Source: Actinomycetota bacterium (GTDB taxonomy: Bacteria > Actinomycetota > Actinomycetes > Nanopelagicales > Nanopelagicaceae). From it: a stretch of DNA of 64,000 nt. The notes under the pieces were generated by a model. That model was not told the origin of the DNA. It did not search any database and saw only the letters and a list, made by a program, of their open reading frames with translations. Every line of letters begins with the position of its first letter. Positions within the stretch are counted from its first letter, which is position 1. Where the stretch lies: positions 36,063-100,062 of the forward strand of contig CANBSP010000006.1 of the NCBI GenBank assembly GCA_947372165.1, read 5' to 3'. A program made the translations under genes and the position numbers. Of this stretch, positions 1 through 11,571 are shown piece by piece.

Positions 1-128
1 AGACGCTTCGTACGTGGAAAGAGAACTCAGCTGTCCTTGCTGGACTCTCTGATGGTCTTTCAGGTGAAGGTCCATCTGCCGGAGGCCCATCACTCCTTGG
101 TTTGAAATTATCGAAAGAGGGCAAATGA
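1..128 (+). CDS. nuoE: NADH-quinone oxidoreductase subunit E, C-terminal fragment
   Basis: The reading frame open from base 3 ends in a TGA at 126-128 that overlaps the nuoF start (ATGA). It encodes about 41 residues, beginning TLRTWKE and ending with a Gly/Pro/Ala-rich tail containing GLSDG, GEGPSAGG and SLLGLKL. This resembles the C-terminus of actinobacterial NuoE, the 24-kDa [2Fe-2S] thioredoxin-fold subunit of complex I, where a similar GPGAG...SLAGLK tail is usual. The gene is cut by the window edge, so its cluster-binding cysteines are not visible. The four-base overlap with nuoF implies translational coupling. Confidence 0.85.
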   Translation, partial: TLRTWKENSAVLAGLSDGLSGEGPSAGGPSLLGLKLSKEGK

Positions 129-1429
129 GCAAGATCTCACCCGTTCTCTCAGCACATTGGGATGAAGCAGATTCATTCACCATCGAGGGTTACAAGCGTC
201 ATGGTGGATATAACGCTGCACTCAAAGCGCTGGCAATGGAACCTGATGCAGTAATTGCACAGATTAAAGATTCGGGACTTCGTGGTCGCGGTGGCGCAGG
301 CTTCCCAACCGGAATGAAGTGGAGCTTTATCCCACAAGGCGACGGCAAAGAGCATTACCTCGTCGTCAATGCTGATGAATCCGAGCCTGGTACTTGTAAG
401 GATATGCCGCTTCTTATGGCAAACCCACATGTACTCATCGAGGGCATGATCATTGCTTCATATGCGATTCGCGCTAATTACGCTTTCATCTATATTCGCG
501 GTGAAGTTGTGCACGTTGTTCGTCGAGTGCAGGAAGCAATTGCCGAGGCATATAAGGCAGGAATGCTTGGTAAGAATATCGGCGGAAAAGGTTTTGATTT
601 AGAACTCGTTCTTCATATCGGAGCAGGTGCCTATATCTGCGGTGAAGAGACCGCACTCCTTGATTCACTCGAAGGCTTCCGCGGCCAACCGCGCCTTCGC
701 CCACCATTCCCAGCTATTGCTGGGCTTTATGCCCGTCCAACTGTGGTCAATAACGTGGAATCCATTGCTAGCGTGCCAGCAATCATTGATCGCGGTAATG
801 ACTGGTTCCAAGGAATGGGTACCGAGAAGAGCAAGGGATTCACCTTGTACTCACTCTCCGGCCACGTGACCAACCCAGGTCAGATCGAAGCACCACTCGG
901 AATCACACTTCGCGAACTACTCGAACTCGCTGGGGGAGTCCGCGTCGGGCATTCACTGAAATTCTGGACACCTGGTGGTTCATCCACTCCGCTCTTCACC
1001 GCAGAACATCTTGATGTACCTCTGGATTACGAAGGCGTTGCAGCTGCGGGATCGATGCTTGGTACAAAAGCTCTGCAGATCTTCGACGAGACCACGTGCG
1101 TTGTTCGTGCAGTGCTTCGCTGGACCGAGTTCTATAAGCATGAGTCGTGCGGAAAGTGCACACCATGTCGTGAAGGTACATGGTGGCTGGTGCAGATGAT
1201 CCGCGATCTCGAAGCTGGCAAAGGAACTCCTGCCGATCTCGACAAGCTCATTGATATCACCAACAACATTGCTGGCCGATCATTCTGTGCACTTGCAGAT
1301 GGCGCAGCTAGCCCAATCATCTCTTCCATCAAATACTTCCGTGCTGAATATGAAGCGCACCTCACTAACGGTGGCTGCCCATTCGATCCAGCGAAATCCA
1401 CACTCTTTGCGACAGTAGGGCAAGCATGA
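125..1429 (+). CDS. nuoF: NADH-quinone oxidoreductase subunit F
   Basis: This is the NADH- and FMN-binding subunit of complex I (434 aa), where electrons enter the chain. The glycine-rich motif GLRGRGGAGFPTGMKW (about residues 52-67) is the FMN/NADH-binding loop, followed by NADESEPGTCKDM and the GAGAYICGEETALL segment typical of the family. Near the C-terminus, ESCGKCTPCREGT with a later Cys (SFCALA) supplies the four cysteines of the N3 [4Fe-4S] cluster. Length is normal. The ATG overlaps the nuoE stop, and its own stop overlaps the nuoG start (ATGA). Every expected motif is present. Confidence 0.97.
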   Translation: MSKISPVLSAHWDEADSFTIEGYKRHGGYNAALKALAMEPDAVIAQIKDSGLRGRGGAGFPTGMKWSFIPQGDGKEHYLVVNADESEPGTCKDMPLLMANPHVLIEGMIIASYAIRANYAFIYIRGEVVHVVRRVQEAIAEAYKAGMLGKNIGGKGFDLELVLHIGAGAYICGEETALLDSLEGFRGQPRLRPPFPAIAGLYARPTVVNNVESIASVPAIIDRGNDWFQGMGTEKSKGFTLYSLSGHVTNPGQIEAPLGITLRELLELAGGVRVGHSLKFWTPGGSSTPLFTAEHLDVPLDYEGVAAAGSMLGTKALQIFDETTCVVRAVLRWTEFYKHESCGKCTPCREGTWWLVQMIRDLEAGKGTPADLDKLIDITNNIAGRSFCALADGAASPIISSIKYFRAEYEAHLTNGGCPFDPAKSTLFATVGQA

Positions 1430-3759
1430 GCACCGAGATCACAACCGATGTAGAGATGATCACTGTTGTCATCGATGGCTTTGATGTCACAGTTCCAAAA
1501 GGAACTCTCGTCATTCGCGCCGCTGAAAAACTTGGGATCCAGATTCCACGTTTCTGCGACCACCCATTGCTCTCACCAGCAGGCGCATGTCGCCAATGCC
1601 TCGTTGATATTGAGATTAACGGCCGGGCATTCCCGAAGCCACAAGCCTCATGCACCATCCCAGTTGAAAACGGCATGATCGTGAAGACCCAGCTGACTTC
1701 AGAAGTCGCTGACAAGGCCCAAAAGGGCATCATGGAACTCTTACTGATTAACCATCCACTTGATTGCCCAGTCTGCGATAAGGGCGGAGAGTGCCCACTT
1801 CAGAATCAAGCAATGAGCAATGGTCGTGAGGTATCTCGGTACGAGGGCGTGAAGCGTACTTATGAGAAGCCAACCGCTATTTCATCTCAGGTTCTGCTCG
1901 ATCGCGAACGTTGCGTCCTCTGCGCGCGTTGCACCCGCTTTAGTGAAGAGATTGCTGGCGATCCATTCATCACACTGAATGAACGTGGCGCATTGCAGCA
2001 AGTTGGAATTTACGAGAAAGATCCATTCCGTTCGTACTTCTCTGGCAACACCGTGCAGATCTGCCCAGTCGGTGCACTCACTGGCGCTTCTTATCGATTC
2101 CGGTCACGACCATTCGATCTCGTCTCAACACCATCAGCGTGCGAACACTGCGCATCCGGTTGTGCGATGCGAACCGATGTACGTCGTGGCAAGACACTTC
2201 GTCGTCTCGCGGGTGAAGATGCTGAAGTCAACGAAGAGTGGAACTGCGACAAGGGTCGCTGGGCATTTAAATACATCAGCAGTAAAGAGCGCGTCACAAC
2301 TCCTATGGTTCGGGGTGCTGATGGCGAACTCCATGAAGCATCATGGCCAGAGGCACTTGCTCGTGCTGCTGCTGGACTGAAAGGAAAGCGCGCTGGGGTA
2401 CTTGTCGGCGGTCGCAGCACGATTGAAGATTCTTATGCTTATGCAAAGTTTGCTCGCATAGCTCTCAATACCAACGATATTGATTTCCGCGCGCGGCTTC
2501 ACTCTGATGAAGAGGCAGCATTCCTTGCATCAATCGCAGCGCAGATCACCACTACATATCGCGATCTCGATAAAGCTGATCACGTCGTACTTGTCGATTT
2601 CGAACCAGAAGATGAATCACCAATCGTCTTCCTCCGTCTTTATAAGCAAGTACGTAAGCGTGGTCTCAAGGTTTCGACCGTTGCACCACTTGCTAGCCGT
2701 GGCTCACAAAAGCTTGGTGCGACAGTGCTTTCTAGCCTCACAGGTCTCACACTCACCGAGAAGTCAGTAATTCTTGTTGGCGAACGTGCCGCTGAAACAA
2801 TCGGCCGCTTCACTGCAGTCGCAAGCCTTGCTTCTTCTTCTGGCGCTAAAGTCGCATGGATTCCACGTCGTGCCGGTGAATTCGGCGCACTCGTTGCTGG
2901 CGCACTCGGCAACCTCTTGCCAGGCGGCCGTCCAGTAAGTGATGCAGCAGCTCGCGTTGATATTCAAACTGCGTGGGGCGTAGATGCTCTTCCAGTAAAA
3001 GAAGGAAAAGCGACTTGGGAGATCTTGGAAGCTGCAACCGATGGCCGCATTAATGCAGTTGTTGTCGGCGGAGTAGATCCACTCGACATCTCAGCTGAAG
3101 CGCTCGGACAGTTGCTCGATACTTCTACCTTTGTCCTTTCACTCGAAATTGCGCACTCTGCAATCACCGCAATCGCAGATGTCGTATTGCCGGTTGCCGC
3201 AGTATCGGAGAAGAGCGGATCATTCCTGAACTGGGAAGGACGCCCACGCTTCTTTGAGAAGGCGATTACAGATTCGCTCACTCGCAGCGATACTCGAATT
3301 CTCTCCGCCCTTGCAGATGAGATGGGTTCGCCGATCAATCTGCCATCAGCAAAAGCTGTTGCAAGAGAACTTCAAGCTATTGGCAAGTGGGATGGGGCTC
3401 GTGCGAGTGCACCTGTCGTCGCGCCACTATCGTTGCCAACTCCAGATGGCGATCATGCAATCTTGAACTCATGGCGCGAACTTCTTGACCTTGGCACACT
3501 CCAAGCAGGCGAAGAGAATCTCGCTGGAACTGCTCGTCCGGTAGAAGCTGTGATCTCAGCTGCTCGTGCCGCGCGGTTGGGTGTCACAACTGGTGATGCA
3601 ATCACCATCTCGACCGGTCGTGGCTCAATCACTTTGCCAGCACGCATTGGTGAGATCGAAGAGAGCGCAATATGGCTTCCTCGAAATAGCGCTGGTTCAC
3701 AATGTATTGCCAATCTCGGTGCCGCAAGCGGTCTAGTTGTAAAGGTGGCAAAGGCATGA
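1426..3759 (+). CDS. nuoG: NADH-quinone oxidoreductase subunit G
   Basis: This is the large iron-sulfur subunit of the peripheral arm of complex I (777 aa). The N-terminus is a [2Fe-2S] ferredoxin-like domain ([19 protein letters not shown], about residues 43-62). Next come the [14 protein letters not shown] segment and HPLDCP ligand region, then a ferredoxin-like four-cysteine segment ([14 protein letters not shown]), and [17 protein letters not shown] opening the molybdopterin-oxidoreductase-like domain. The C-terminal two thirds match the catalytically inactive molybdopterin fold usual in NuoG. It overlaps nuoF by four bases at its start and nuoH by four bases at its end. Confidence 0.97.
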   Translation: MSTEITTDVEMITVVIDGFDVTVPKGTLVIRAAEKLGIQIPRFCDHPLLSPAGACRQCLVDIEINGRAFPKPQASCTIPVENGMIVKTQLTSEVADKAQKGIMELLLINHPLDCPVCDKGGECPLQNQAMSNGREVSRYEGVKRTYEKPTAISSQVLLDRERCVLCARCTRFSEEIAGDPFITLNERGALQQVGIYEKDPFRSYFSGNTVQICPVGALTGASYRFRSRPFDLVSTPSACEHCASGCAMRTDVRRGKTLRRLAGEDAEVNEEWNCDKGRWAFKYISSKERVTTPMVRGADGELHEASWPEALARAAAGLKGKRAGVLVGGRSTIEDSYAYAKFARIALNTNDIDFRARLHSDEEAAFLASIAAQITTTYRDLDKADHVVLVDFEPEDESPIVFLRLYKQVRKRGLKVSTVAPLASRGSQKLGATVLSSLTGLTLTEKSVILVGERAAETIGRFTAVASLASSSGAKVAWIPRRAGEFGALVAGALGNLLPGGRPVSDAAARVDIQTAWGVDALPVKEGKATWEILEAATDGRINAVVVGGVDPLDISAEALGQLLDTSTFVLSLEIAHSAITAIADVVLPVAAVSEKSGSFLNWEGRPRFFEKAITDSLTRSDTRILSALADEMGSPINLPSAKAVARELQAIGKWDGARASAPVVAPLSLPTPDGDHAILNSWRELLDLGTLQAGEENLAGTARPVEAVISAARAARLGVTTGDAITISTGRGSITLPARIGEIEESAIWLPRNSAGSQCIANLGAASGLVVKVAKA

Positions 3760-4982
3760 ATGCTGCAGCGCTCATTGGTCACGATCCTGGCTGGCTCATC
3801 GCCGTTAAGGGCTTGATCGTCTTCGTTCTCTGCGTCCTACTTACCCTTATGTCGGTCTGGGGCGAACGTCGCATTGTTGCTCGAATGCAGATGCGCCTAG
3901 GGCCAAATCGGGTCGGCCCATTTGGACTTCTTCAATCTCTCGCGGACGGTGTAAAGCTTGCCCTTAAGGAAGATCTCATTCCCAAGGCAGCTGATCGAAT
4001 CGTCTTTGTTATTGCACCAGTTATCAGTGCAACGACATGTTTTATGGCCTTCGCAGTCATGCCACTTACCGGTGAAGTAAACCTCTTTGGCCACAAGACC
4101 GTTATGCAACTGACAGATTTACCTGTTGGCGTGCTCTATGTCTTAGCAATTGCATCAGTTGGCGTCTATGGAATCGTTCTCGCCGGTTGGTCCTCTGGAT
4201 CTACCTACCCACTTCTTGGCGGTCTTCGATCAAGTGCCCAGGTAATCTCTTATGAAGTTGCAATGGGACTTTCACTAGTCGCCGTCTTCATCTACTCGGG
4301 ATCGATGTCGACATCAGATATCGTCGCAGCTCAACATAAGTGGTGGTACGCAGTTGTTCTCTTCCCATCATTTGTCATCTACGCAATTTCGATGGTCGGC
4401 GAAACTAACCGTGCGCCATTTGATTTAGCCGAAGCCGAAGGCGAGCTCGTAGGTGGCTTCCACACCGAGTACTCATCCCTTAAATTCGCACTCTTCTTCC
4501 TCGCTGAATACGTGAATATTGTTGCTGTCTCATCTCTTGCAACGACACTCTTCCTCGGCGGATATCACGCGCTCCCAGGTCTTACCTTTACCGAACATTG
4601 GCTAGGTGGCTGGTTCTGCATGGTCTGGTTCTTCGCCAAGGTTATTGGTTTCTTCTATCTCTTTGTCTGGCTTCGTGGCACCTTGCCTCGGATGCGTTAT
4701 GACCAATTTATGAAGTTCGGTTGGAAGGTTTTGATTCCAACCTCACTTCTCTGGATCTTGGTTGTTTCAACACTTCGCGTCATGTCTGCTCGCGGCGAAC
4801 CACGCGTTCTGATCGCCGCATTTACCTTCGGAATTGTCTTACTGATTATGGCTGCGACATCTCTCTATGAGCGCGCCACCCGTCAGGGGAATGTTGAAGG
4901 TCTGCCAGATAGCAGCGCCGAACCATCCTTCCCGGTTCCACATGTTCAAGGTATCAATCGAGTGGAGAGCAACAATGGATAA
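3756..4982 (+). CDS. nuoH: NADH-quinone oxidoreductase subunit H
   Basis: This is the membrane subunit at the quinone-binding junction of complex I (408 aa from the chosen ATG). The family hallmarks [20 protein letters not shown] (about residues 30-50), [13 protein letters not shown] and [20 protein letters not shown] are all present, with about eight membrane segments. I chose ATG 3756 because it forms a four-base ATGA overlap with the nuoG stop and is followed by a normal NuoH N-terminus. An upstream in-frame ATG at 3702 would only add sequence lying inside nuoG. The C-terminus carries a short polar extension. Confidence 0.96.
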   Translation: MNAAALIGHDPGWLIAVKGLIVFVLCVLLTLMSVWGERRIVARMQMRLGPNRVGPFGLLQSLADGVKLALKEDLIPKAADRIVFVIAPVISATTCFMAFAVMPLTGEVNLFGHKTVMQLTDLPVGVLYVLAIASVGVYGIVLAGWSSGSTYPLLGGLRSSAQVISYEVAMGLSLVAVFIYSGSMSTSDIVAAQHKWWYAVVLFPSFVIYAISMVGETNRAPFDLAEAEGELVGGFHTEYSSLKFALFFLAEYVNIVAVSSLATTLFLGGYHALPGLTFTEHWLGGWFCMVWFFAKVIGFFYLFVWLRGTLPRMRYDQFMKFGWKVLIPTSLLWILVVSTLRVMSARGEPRVLIAAFTFGIVLLIMAATSLYERATRQGNVEGLPDSSAEPSFPVPHVQGINRVESNNG

Positions 4983-5595
4983 CTTAACCCCACGCGATAG
5001 TGAGTATGGCCTAGAGAAGGCGGCTTCTGAGAGCAAGCCAATCTTGGATCAATCTGCAGGATCATTCTTTAAGCAGCTCCTTGGATTCTGGGTCACCTTC
5101 GTTACTCAATTCAAGAAGGTCAATACCGTTGAATATCCAGAGGTTAAAGAGCCGACTGCCGAACGTTTCCATGGCCGTCACCAACTCAATCGCCATCCCG
5201 ATGGCTTAGAGAAGTGCATTGGCTGCGAACTCTGTGCTTGGGCCTGCCCAGCAGATGCGATCTATGTCGAAGGTGGAGATAACACACCGGATGCTCAGTA
5301 CTCACCGGGCGAGCGATACGGCAAGGTCTATCAGATTAACTATTTGCGTTGCGTCTTCTGCGGTCTCTGCATCGAGGCTTGCCCAACTCGCGCATTGACG
5401 ATGACCAATGAATATGAATTGGCAGATGACTCTCGCCGCAAATTGATCTTTGAGAAGGAAGATCTCTTAGCGCCGCTTCGCCAAGGAATGTTGATGCCGC
5501 CTCATCCTATGTATCCAGATTCAACAGATACCTCGTATTACAAGGGTGAAGTCACTGGCTCGCACCCATCACAGGAGTCGAACCCTCATGTTTAA
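4975..5595 (+). CDS. nuoI: NADH-quinone oxidoreductase subunit I
   Basis: This ferredoxin-like subunit (206 aa) carries the two [4Fe-4S] clusters N6a and N6b that pass electrons towards quinone. Two CxxCxxCxxxCP motifs are visible: [12 protein letters not shown] (Cys81, 84, 87, 91) and [12 protein letters not shown] (Cys126, 129, 132, 136). ATG 4975 overlaps the end of nuoH by eight bases; the longer in-frame reading from 4867 would lie inside nuoH and is not supported. The last bases overlap the nuoJ start. Confidence 0.96.
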   Translation: MDNLTPRDSEYGLEKAASESKPILDQSAGSFFKQLLGFWVTFVTQFKKVNTVEYPEVKEPTAERFHGRHQLNRHPDGLEKCIGCELCAWACPADAIYVEGGDNTPDAQYSPGERYGKVYQINYLRCVFCGLCIEACPTRALTMTNEYELADDSRRKLIFEKEDLLAPLRQGMLMPPHPMYPDSTDTSYYKGEVTGSHPSQESNPHV

Positions 5596-6364
5596 TATGT
5601 CGCTCCAGGTAGGAAGCACACACACACCCGAGGCAGTTCTCTTCTGGGTTCTTGCTCCTATGGCAGTACTCGCAGCTCTTGGCATGCTCCTTGTAAAGAA
5701 GGCGGTGCACTCTGCGCTATTGCTCGCCTGGGTAATGATCACTCTTGCAATCTTCTATATTGCCGAAGATGCACTCTTCCTTGGAATTGTTCAGGTGGTC
5801 GTCTATACCGGCGCCGTCATGATGCTCTTCCTCTTTATTCTGATGTTGGTCGGCGTCGATAGCTCTGACTCACTCGTTGAAAATATTAAAGGCCAACGTC
5901 CAGCTTCGATTCTGGCGGCAGTTGGTTTTGGTGGCCTCTTGATCTCACTTATTGGTCGCGCGATCTCTTCGCATGATTCGGTCGGCCTCTCCATCGTCAA
6001 TACCGATGGAAATGTTCAAGCGATTGCACAGGCTCTCTTTACTCAATATGTCTGGGCCTTTGAAGTAATTTCAGCGCTCTTAATCGTCGCGGCACTTGGT
6101 GCGATGGTCTTAGCTCATAGCGAACGAAAGCACCTCTCACAGCGCCAACTTTCGGTCAATCGCTTCCGTCAAGGATCGCTGGCAGATACTGCAGGACTGC
6201 CGGCATCTGGTGTCTATGCACGACATAACGCAGTCGATGTCCCAGCGCTCTTGCCTGATGGCACACCAGCGCCAAGTTCAATATCTGCAACTCTGGCGGC
6301 GCGCGGTGACATTATCGCGACCGCCCCATTCGAACTCCAGATTCATGAAGCGGAGGAGAATTAA
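5588..6364 (+). CDS. nuoJ: NADH-quinone oxidoreductase subunit J
   Basis: This is a membrane subunit of complex I (258 aa) with five hydrophobic segments in its first two thirds. The segment [27 protein letters not shown] is the conserved NuoJ helix with its pi-bulge. The C-terminal third is a hydrophilic tail of about 80 residues, as in other actinobacterial NuoJ proteins. ATG 5588 has an AGGAG ten bases upstream (5573-5577) and overlaps nuoI by eight bases; ATG 5597 is an alternative start. The stop shares a base with the nuoK start (TAATG). Confidence 0.95.
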   Translation: MFNMSLQVGSTHTPEAVLFWVLAPMAVLAALGMLLVKKAVHSALLLAWVMITLAIFYIAEDALFLGIVQVVVYTGAVMMLFLFILMLVGVDSSDSLVENIKGQRPASILAAVGFGGLLISLIGRAISSHDSVGLSIVNTDGNVQAIAQALFTQYVWAFEVISALLIVAALGAMVLAHSERKHLSQRQLSVNRFRQGSLADTAGLPASGVYARHNAVDVPALLPDGTPAPSSISATLAARGDIIATAPFELQIHEAEEN

Positions 6365-6663
6365 TGGATATCTCGAATTACATCTACCTATCAGCGATTC
6401 TCTTCACCATCGGTGCGATCGGCGTCATCGTTCGCCGTAATGCGATCGTCGTCTTTATGTGTGTTGAGTTAATGCTCAATGCCGCAAATCTCGCATTCGT
6501 AACCTTTGCCCGTATCAATGGCAATATCGATGGTCAGATCGCATCCTTCTTCACGATGGTTGTGGCTGCCTGCGAAGTAGTCGTTGGACTGGCGATTATC
6601 GTGACGATGTATCGCTCACGTCGATCAGCATCTGTCGATGATGCTAGTTTGTTGAAGCGATAA
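6364..6663 (+). CDS. nuoK: NADH-quinone oxidoreductase subunit K
   Basis: This small three-helix membrane subunit of complex I (99 aa) belongs to the MrpC-like family. [16 protein letters not shown] (about residues 36-51) carries the buried glutamate used in proton transfer, and a second acidic residue lies in [13 protein letters not shown]. Length is exactly that of the family. It is coupled to nuoJ by a TAATG overlap and lies two bases before nuoL. Confidence 0.96.
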   Translation: MDISNYIYLSAILFTIGAIGVIVRRNAIVVFMCVELMLNAANLAFVTFARINGNIDGQIASFFTMVVAACEVVVGLAIIVTMYRSRRSASVDDASLLKR

Positions 6664-6665
6664 CC

Positions 6666-8555
6666 ATGACAACTCGATCAGATCTCGTCTTCCTCATCGC
6701 TCTTCCGCTCTTTAGCTCGGCGCTCCTCTTACTACTTGGCAAGATTGCCAATAAGTGGGGCCACCTCTTCGCGACCGTGATCTCGGCATCTACCTTTGGA
6801 ATCGGTCTCTACGAATTCTTTGCCATGCGCTCTCGATCAGGGGATGCTCGGGCTGCCACCCAGCACCTCTTTGAGTGGATCTCAGTGGGCACCTTTAAAG
6901 TCGATGCCTCATTACTCCTGGATCAGTTGAGTATCTGTTTCGTTCTCTTAATTACCGGCGTCGGAACCTTGATTCATATCTATTCGATCGCCTATATGTC
7001 CCACGATCTCGATCGACGTAGGTTCTTCGCCTACCTCAACCTCTTCGTTGCTGCGATGCTCTTGCTCGTCCTCGGCGACTCCTACCTCAATCTCTATGTC
7101 GGATGGGAAGGCGTCGGTCTTGCCTCATATCTCCTCATTGGTTTCTGGAACCAGAAGCCGGCTTATGCCGTTGCCGCAAAGAAAGCATTTGTAGCTAACC
7201 GCGTTGGCGATGTGGGCCTCTCACTTGCGATCATGATCGCCTTTACACAATTTGGATCAGTGACCTTCGCTGGCGTTAAGAGTGGCGCTGCCTCAGCCTC
7301 ACCTGCCGCGCTCACCGCGATTGGCGCGATGCTTCTCCTTGCAGCTGCAGGTAAATCTGCACAATTCCCATTGCAGTCGTGGCTCGGCGATGCGATGGCT
7401 GGTCCGACTCCAGTCTCAGCTCTCATTCACGCAGCGACCATGGTCACCGCTGGCGTCTACCTCATCACCCGTTCAAACTTCATCTTTGATGCTTCTGCAA
7501 CGGCACGTCTGCTCGTCGTCATCGTTGGTGCAATCACACTTCTCTTCGGAGCGATTGTTGGTACGGCGAAAGATGATATTAAGAAGGCGCTTGCTGCCTC
7601 AACAATGTCGCAGATCGGTTACATGATCTTGGCAACGGGGCTTGGACCAGTGGGTTACGCCTTTGCGATCATGCATCTTCTCACTCACGGCTTCTTTAAG
7701 GCGAGCATGTTCCTTGGAGCAGGTTCGGTTATGCACGGCATGAACGATGAAGTAAATATGCGCCGTTATGGTGCACTTGGTCGAGTGATGCCGATTACCG
7801 CCATCACCTTCGGGCTTGGTTACTTAGCAATTATTGGTGTCCCACCATTTGCTGGCTTCTACTCAAAAGATAAGATCATTGAGACTGCCTTTAACGCTGG
7901 TGGAAGTAAAGGAATTCTCCTTGGCGGAGCAGCACTTCTTGGTGCCGCAATCACCGCTTTCTATATGACTCGAGTCTTTGTACTTACCTTTATGGGAAGC
8001 AAGCGTTGGGATGATCAAGCCCACCCACACGAGTCGCCATCACTTATGTGGATTCCAATGGTCTTGCTTTCAGTCGGGTCAGTCGCATCAGGCTTCTTAT
8101 TAAGCAAGGGGAGCGCGCTCGTTCATTGGCTTGCACCAGTTGTAAATGCCTCTGATTCAGAGGGCGGCGTCGAGCTCATGAAGCCAATCGTCGTCTCCGC
8201 ACTCGCACTGGGTGTTGTGGTCCTTGGTGTTATGACTGCAATCATTAAGTACGGTCGTAGCGTCCCAGTTGAAGCACCTGAAGGGTCACTGCTTACCCGC
8301 TTCGCTCGTCGCGACCTCGGTCAAGATGATCTCAACCATCGCCTCTTAGTCCTACCTGGCCAGGCAATCACTCGCACACTTGTCTCAACGGATTACGGAT
8401 TCATCGATGGCATCGTTCGGGCTGTGGGTTGGACACTTGGCTACATCTCTACCTCACTCAAGAAGATTCAAAATGGTTACGTCCGTAGTTATGCGCTCTT
8501 GATGACGCTCGGTGCAATCGCCCTTCTCGCAACGATCTGGTTGGTGACCCTATGA
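6666..8555 (+). CDS. nuoL: NADH-quinone oxidoreductase subunit L
   Basis: This is the most distal antiporter-like proton-pumping subunit of complex I (629 aa). Recognisable parts are the [17 protein letters not shown] segment, [19 protein letters not shown] (glutamate of TM5), the [18 protein letters not shown] helix (broken TM7/8), [19 protein letters not shown] with its lysine, and [12 protein letters not shown]. The long C-terminal amphipathic piston helix and final membrane helix are present. It overlaps nuoM by four bases. Confidence 0.96.
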   Translation: MTTRSDLVFLIALPLFSSALLLLLGKIANKWGHLFATVISASTFGIGLYEFFAMRSRSGDARAATQHLFEWISVGTFKVDASLLLDQLSICFVLLITGVGTLIHIYSIAYMSHDLDRRRFFAYLNLFVAAMLLLVLGDSYLNLYVGWEGVGLASYLLIGFWNQKPAYAVAAKKAFVANRVGDVGLSLAIMIAFTQFGSVTFAGVKSGAASASPAALTAIGAMLLLAAAGKSAQFPLQSWLGDAMAGPTPVSALIHAATMVTAGVYLITRSNFIFDASATARLLVVIVGAITLLFGAIVGTAKDDIKKALAASTMSQIGYMILATGLGPVGYAFAIMHLLTHGFFKASMFLGAGSVMHGMNDEVNMRRYGALGRVMPITAITFGLGYLAIIGVPPFAGFYSKDKIIETAFNAGGSKGILLGGAALLGAAITAFYMTRVFVLTFMGSKRWDDQAHPHESPSLMWIPMVLLSVGSVASGFLLSKGSALVHWLAPVVNASDSEGGVELMKPIVVSALALGVVVLGVMTAIIKYGRSVPVEAPEGSLLTRFARRDLGQDDLNHRLLVLPGQAITRTLVSTDYGFIDGIVRAVGWTLGYISTSLKKIQNGYVRSYALLMTLGAIALLATIWLVTL

Positions 8556-10057
8556 GCCTCTTAACACTTCTCGAACTCACGCCACTTCTTGGGGCGGTAC
8601 TTCTCTATGCCGTACCACGACAGAATGCCAAGCTCATCAAGCAGGTCGCTTTCGGGTTATCAGTTGTGACGCTTGTGGTCTCTGGCCTTATGGCCTATCG
8701 CTTTAAGACCAATGCCACTGGAATGCAATTTGTTGAATCTCATTCGTGGATCTCAAACTTTGGCATTCGCTATGCAGTGGGTATTGATGGCATGGCGCTG
8801 GTATTGATTCTTCTCACGACTATTCTGACACCGATCGTCTTTCTCGCCGGTTGGAATGAAGCTGATAATGGTCGATGGAGCGTGCGTACCTTCTATGTCT
8901 TGATGCTCGTCCTAGAAAGTTCGATGATCGCAGTATTTGCGGCTACCGATGTCTTCCTCTTCTATGTGATCTTTGAGGCGATGTTAATCCCGGTCTACCT
9001 CCTCATCGGCGGCTATGGCCGAGGCGAACGTTCGCAAGCTGCCATGAAATTCTTGCTCTACTCACTCTTTGGCGGCCTCTTAATGTTGGCCTCATTGATC
9101 GGTATCTACATCATCTCGACCAATCAAATTGGCGGAACCTTCGATCTGGCAAAGCTTGCGACGCTGCAGATTGATTCTGGAACCGAGAACTTCCTCTTCT
9201 TAGGATTCTTCATCGCCTTCGCAATTAAGGCGCCGCTGTGGCCATTCCATACCTGGTTACCGGGGGCCGCGAAATCTGCGACGCCGGCAACATCAGTTCT
9301 GCTCTTGGGCGTGCTCGATAAGGTCGGCACCTACGGAATGATCCGCTTCTGTATCACCCTCTTCCCGCATGCGACGAAGACCTTTACCCCATTGATTATT
9401 GTGCTCGCGATCATCTCTATTCTTTATGGCGCCTTCCTTGCGATCGGCCAACGCGATATCAACGGACTGATCGCCTTCACATCCATTAGCCACTTCGGCT
9501 TCATCGTCCTTGGCATCTTCGCGATGACGTCACAAGGCCTTTCTGGTGCAACGCTCTATATGGTGAACCACGGATTCTCGACCGCCGCACTCTTCATAGT
9601 TGCAGGCTGGATGGTTGCTCGTCGCAACTCATCCCAGATCGAAGATTTCGGTGGCCTACAGCGAGTCACGCCAGTTATGGCTTGGTGCTTCTTTATCGCT
9701 GGCATGTCAGCGCTCGCGCTACCTGGTATCTCAAGTTTCGTGAGTGAATTCTTAGTCCTCGTCGGAACCTTCACTCGATATCCAGTCGCAGCGATCTTTG
9801 GAACGACTGGCATCGTCCTTGCCGCGCTCTACGTCTTAATCACGGTTCAGCGATCACTTCACGGTCCAACCACTGCAGGGAATGAAGAACTCAAGGATCT
9901 CAATCTGCGTGAGAAGATTGCAATTGCTCCAGTCATTGCCATCTTGATTCTGATGGGCTTCTTCCCGAAGCCAATCTTGAATTGGATTAATCCAAGTTCG
10001 CAGCAGACGATGCAGGCTGCTGGATATTCAGATCCGCTTCCGAAGGCAGGCAAGTAA
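8552..10057 (+). CDS. nuoM: NADH-quinone oxidoreductase subunit M
   Basis: This is the second antiporter-like proton-pumping subunit of complex I (501 aa). The family segments [36 protein letters not shown] (TM5 glutamate), [39 protein letters not shown] and [15 protein letters not shown] are all present. Its ATG overlaps the nuoL stop (ATGA), and its stop shares a base with the nuoN start (TAATG). Confidence 0.96.
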   Translation: MSLLTLLELTPLLGAVLLYAVPRQNAKLIKQVAFGLSVVTLVVSGLMAYRFKTNATGMQFVESHSWISNFGIRYAVGIDGMALVLILLTTILTPIVFLAGWNEADNGRWSVRTFYVLMLVLESSMIAVFAATDVFLFYVIFEAMLIPVYLLIGGYGRGERSQAAMKFLLYSLFGGLLMLASLIGIYIISTNQIGGTFDLAKLATLQIDSGTENFLFLGFFIAFAIKAPLWPFHTWLPGAAKSATPATSVLLLGVLDKVGTYGMIRFCITLFPHATKTFTPLIIVLAIISILYGAFLAIGQRDINGLIAFTSISHFGFIVLGIFAMTSQGLSGATLYMVNHGFSTAALFIVAGWMVARRNSSQIEDFGGLQRVTPVMAWCFFIAGMSALALPGISSFVSEFLVLVGTFTRYPVAAIFGTTGIVLAALYVLITVQRSLHGPTTAGNEELKDLNLREKIAIAPVIAILILMGFFPKPILNWINPSSQQTMQAAGYSDPLPKAGK

Positions 10058-11571
10058 TGTTCACATCACCACACCTCAATTACGGACTCCTTGCCCCAAT
10101 CCTCATCATTTTGGCTGGTGCACTTGTCGGAGTCGGCGTTGAAGCATTTGTTCGCAAAACTCTTCGTGCGACCGTTCAACTCTGGGTTGCACTCGCGACA
10201 GTCCTTGTAGCCGTTGTGGATCTCTTTATCGTTCGCAATCAACGATCCACCACCATTGCGATCGATTCAGTGACCTTTGATGGCGCAACCGTCTTTATGC
10301 AGGGCACCATCTTGGTTTTAGCCTTCTTTGCACTCCTTCTCATCTCAGATCGTGGCAGCTTCGTCGCCCAGGCATCAGCTATTCCTGGATCTCAAGATGA
10401 AGTAAGCGCAGATTTAGAAGGTAAGAGTCAGACAGAAGTCTTCCCGCTCACGCTCTTTGCGATCAGCGGAATGATGCTCTTCCCGGCGGCTACCGATCTC
10501 ATCACTCTCTTTGTCGCCTTGGAGATCCTCTCCCTACCGCTCTATCTGATGGCTGGTCTCTCTCGCCGCCGTCGCCTCCTCTCGCAAGAGGCTGCACTTA
10601 AGTACTTCTTACTTGGCGCATATTCGTCGGCCTTCTTCCTCTTCGGTGGCGCCTTCCTCTACGGATACTCCGGCTCGCTCTCACTCAATGGCATTGCGGC
10701 TGCAGTTGCAGCAAGTGCTGGCAACGACATCTTCTTACTCTTAGGCATCATCTTCTTGATGGTTGGACTGCTCTTTAAGATCGGCGCTGCCCCATTCCAT
10801 TCTTGGACTCCCGATGTCTACCAAGGTGCACCGACTCCGATCACCGGCTTTATGGCTGCTTGCACCAAGGTCGCGGCAGTTGGCGCAATGGCGCGAATCT
10901 TCTATGTGGCACTCTCTGCCGATCTTGTGCAGTGGCGACCAATCATCACCGTCATCAGCATCATTACGATGCTTCTGGGCGCGATTGCAGCTATGACGAC
11001 GCGGGATGTGAAGCGCACACTTGCCTTCTCATCTATCGCCCACGCAGGCTTCCTTCTCATCGGCATCGTCGCACTCAATCAATCAGGTTTGAAAGCAACG
11101 CTCTTCTACCTGGTTGCTTATGGTTTCGCCACGTTGGGTGCATTCTCAGTTGTGACGCTAGTTCGCGATTCGGCAGGTGAAGTAACCGATATGAATCGTT
11201 GGGTTGGCCTTGGTAAGAAGTCACCACTTATTGCTGGCGCTTTCTGCCTCTTCCTTCTCAGTTTCGGTGGAATTCCACTGACAAGCGGATTCATCGCAAA
11301 GTTCTCGATCTTCACAGCAGCATATGAGGGTGGAAACACAACGATTGTGGTCTTTGGTGTGCTCACCAGCGCAATTGCACTCTTCTTCTATCTTCGCGTG
11401 ATTGTTCTTCTCTTCTTCACCGAACCAAAGAGTGATGCAGTGAGCGTCTCTATCCCATCACCGAAGGTCAGTTTTGTACTTGCAGCAAGTGCGATTGTGA
11501 CTATTGTTCTTGGTGTGTACCCATCAATCTTGCTCAATACCGCACAGAGCTTCGCAACCTTCCTTCGTTAA
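10057..11571 (+). CDS. nuoN: NADH-quinone oxidoreductase subunit N
   Basis: This is the third antiporter-like membrane subunit (504 aa). It contains VALEILSLPLYLMAGLSRR (TM5 glutamate region), KIGAAPFHSWTPDVYQGAPT, TTRDVKRTLAFSSIAHAGF with the pump lysine, and FGGIPLTSGFIAKF. A cytoplasmic loop of about 30 residues near residue 115 is more polar than in proteobacterial NuoN, as is usual in actinobacteria. The stop shares a base with the next gene's ATG (TAATG), so the polyprenyl synthase looks co-translated with the nuo operon. Confidence 0.96.
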   Translation: MFTSPHLNYGLLAPILIILAGALVGVGVEAFVRKTLRATVQLWVALATVLVAVVDLFIVRNQRSTTIAIDSVTFDGATVFMQGTILVLAFFALLLISDRGSFVAQASAIPGSQDEVSADLEGKSQTEVFPLTLFAISGMMLFPAATDLITLFVALEILSLPLYLMAGLSRRRRLLSQEAALKYFLLGAYSSAFFLFGGAFLYGYSGSLSLNGIAAAVAASAGNDIFLLLGIIFLMVGLLFKIGAAPFHSWTPDVYQGAPTPITGFMAACTKVAAVGAMARIFYVALSADLVQWRPIITVISIITMLLGAIAAMTTRDVKRTLAFSSIAHAGFLLIGIVALNQSGLKATLFYLVAYGFATLGAFSVVTLVRDSAGEVTDMNRWVGLGKKSPLIAGAFCLFLLSFGGIPLTSGFIAKFSIFTAAYEGGNTTIVVFGVLTSAIALFFYLRVIVLLFFTEPKSDAVSVSIPSPKVSFVLAASAIVTIVLGVYPSILLNTAQSFATFLR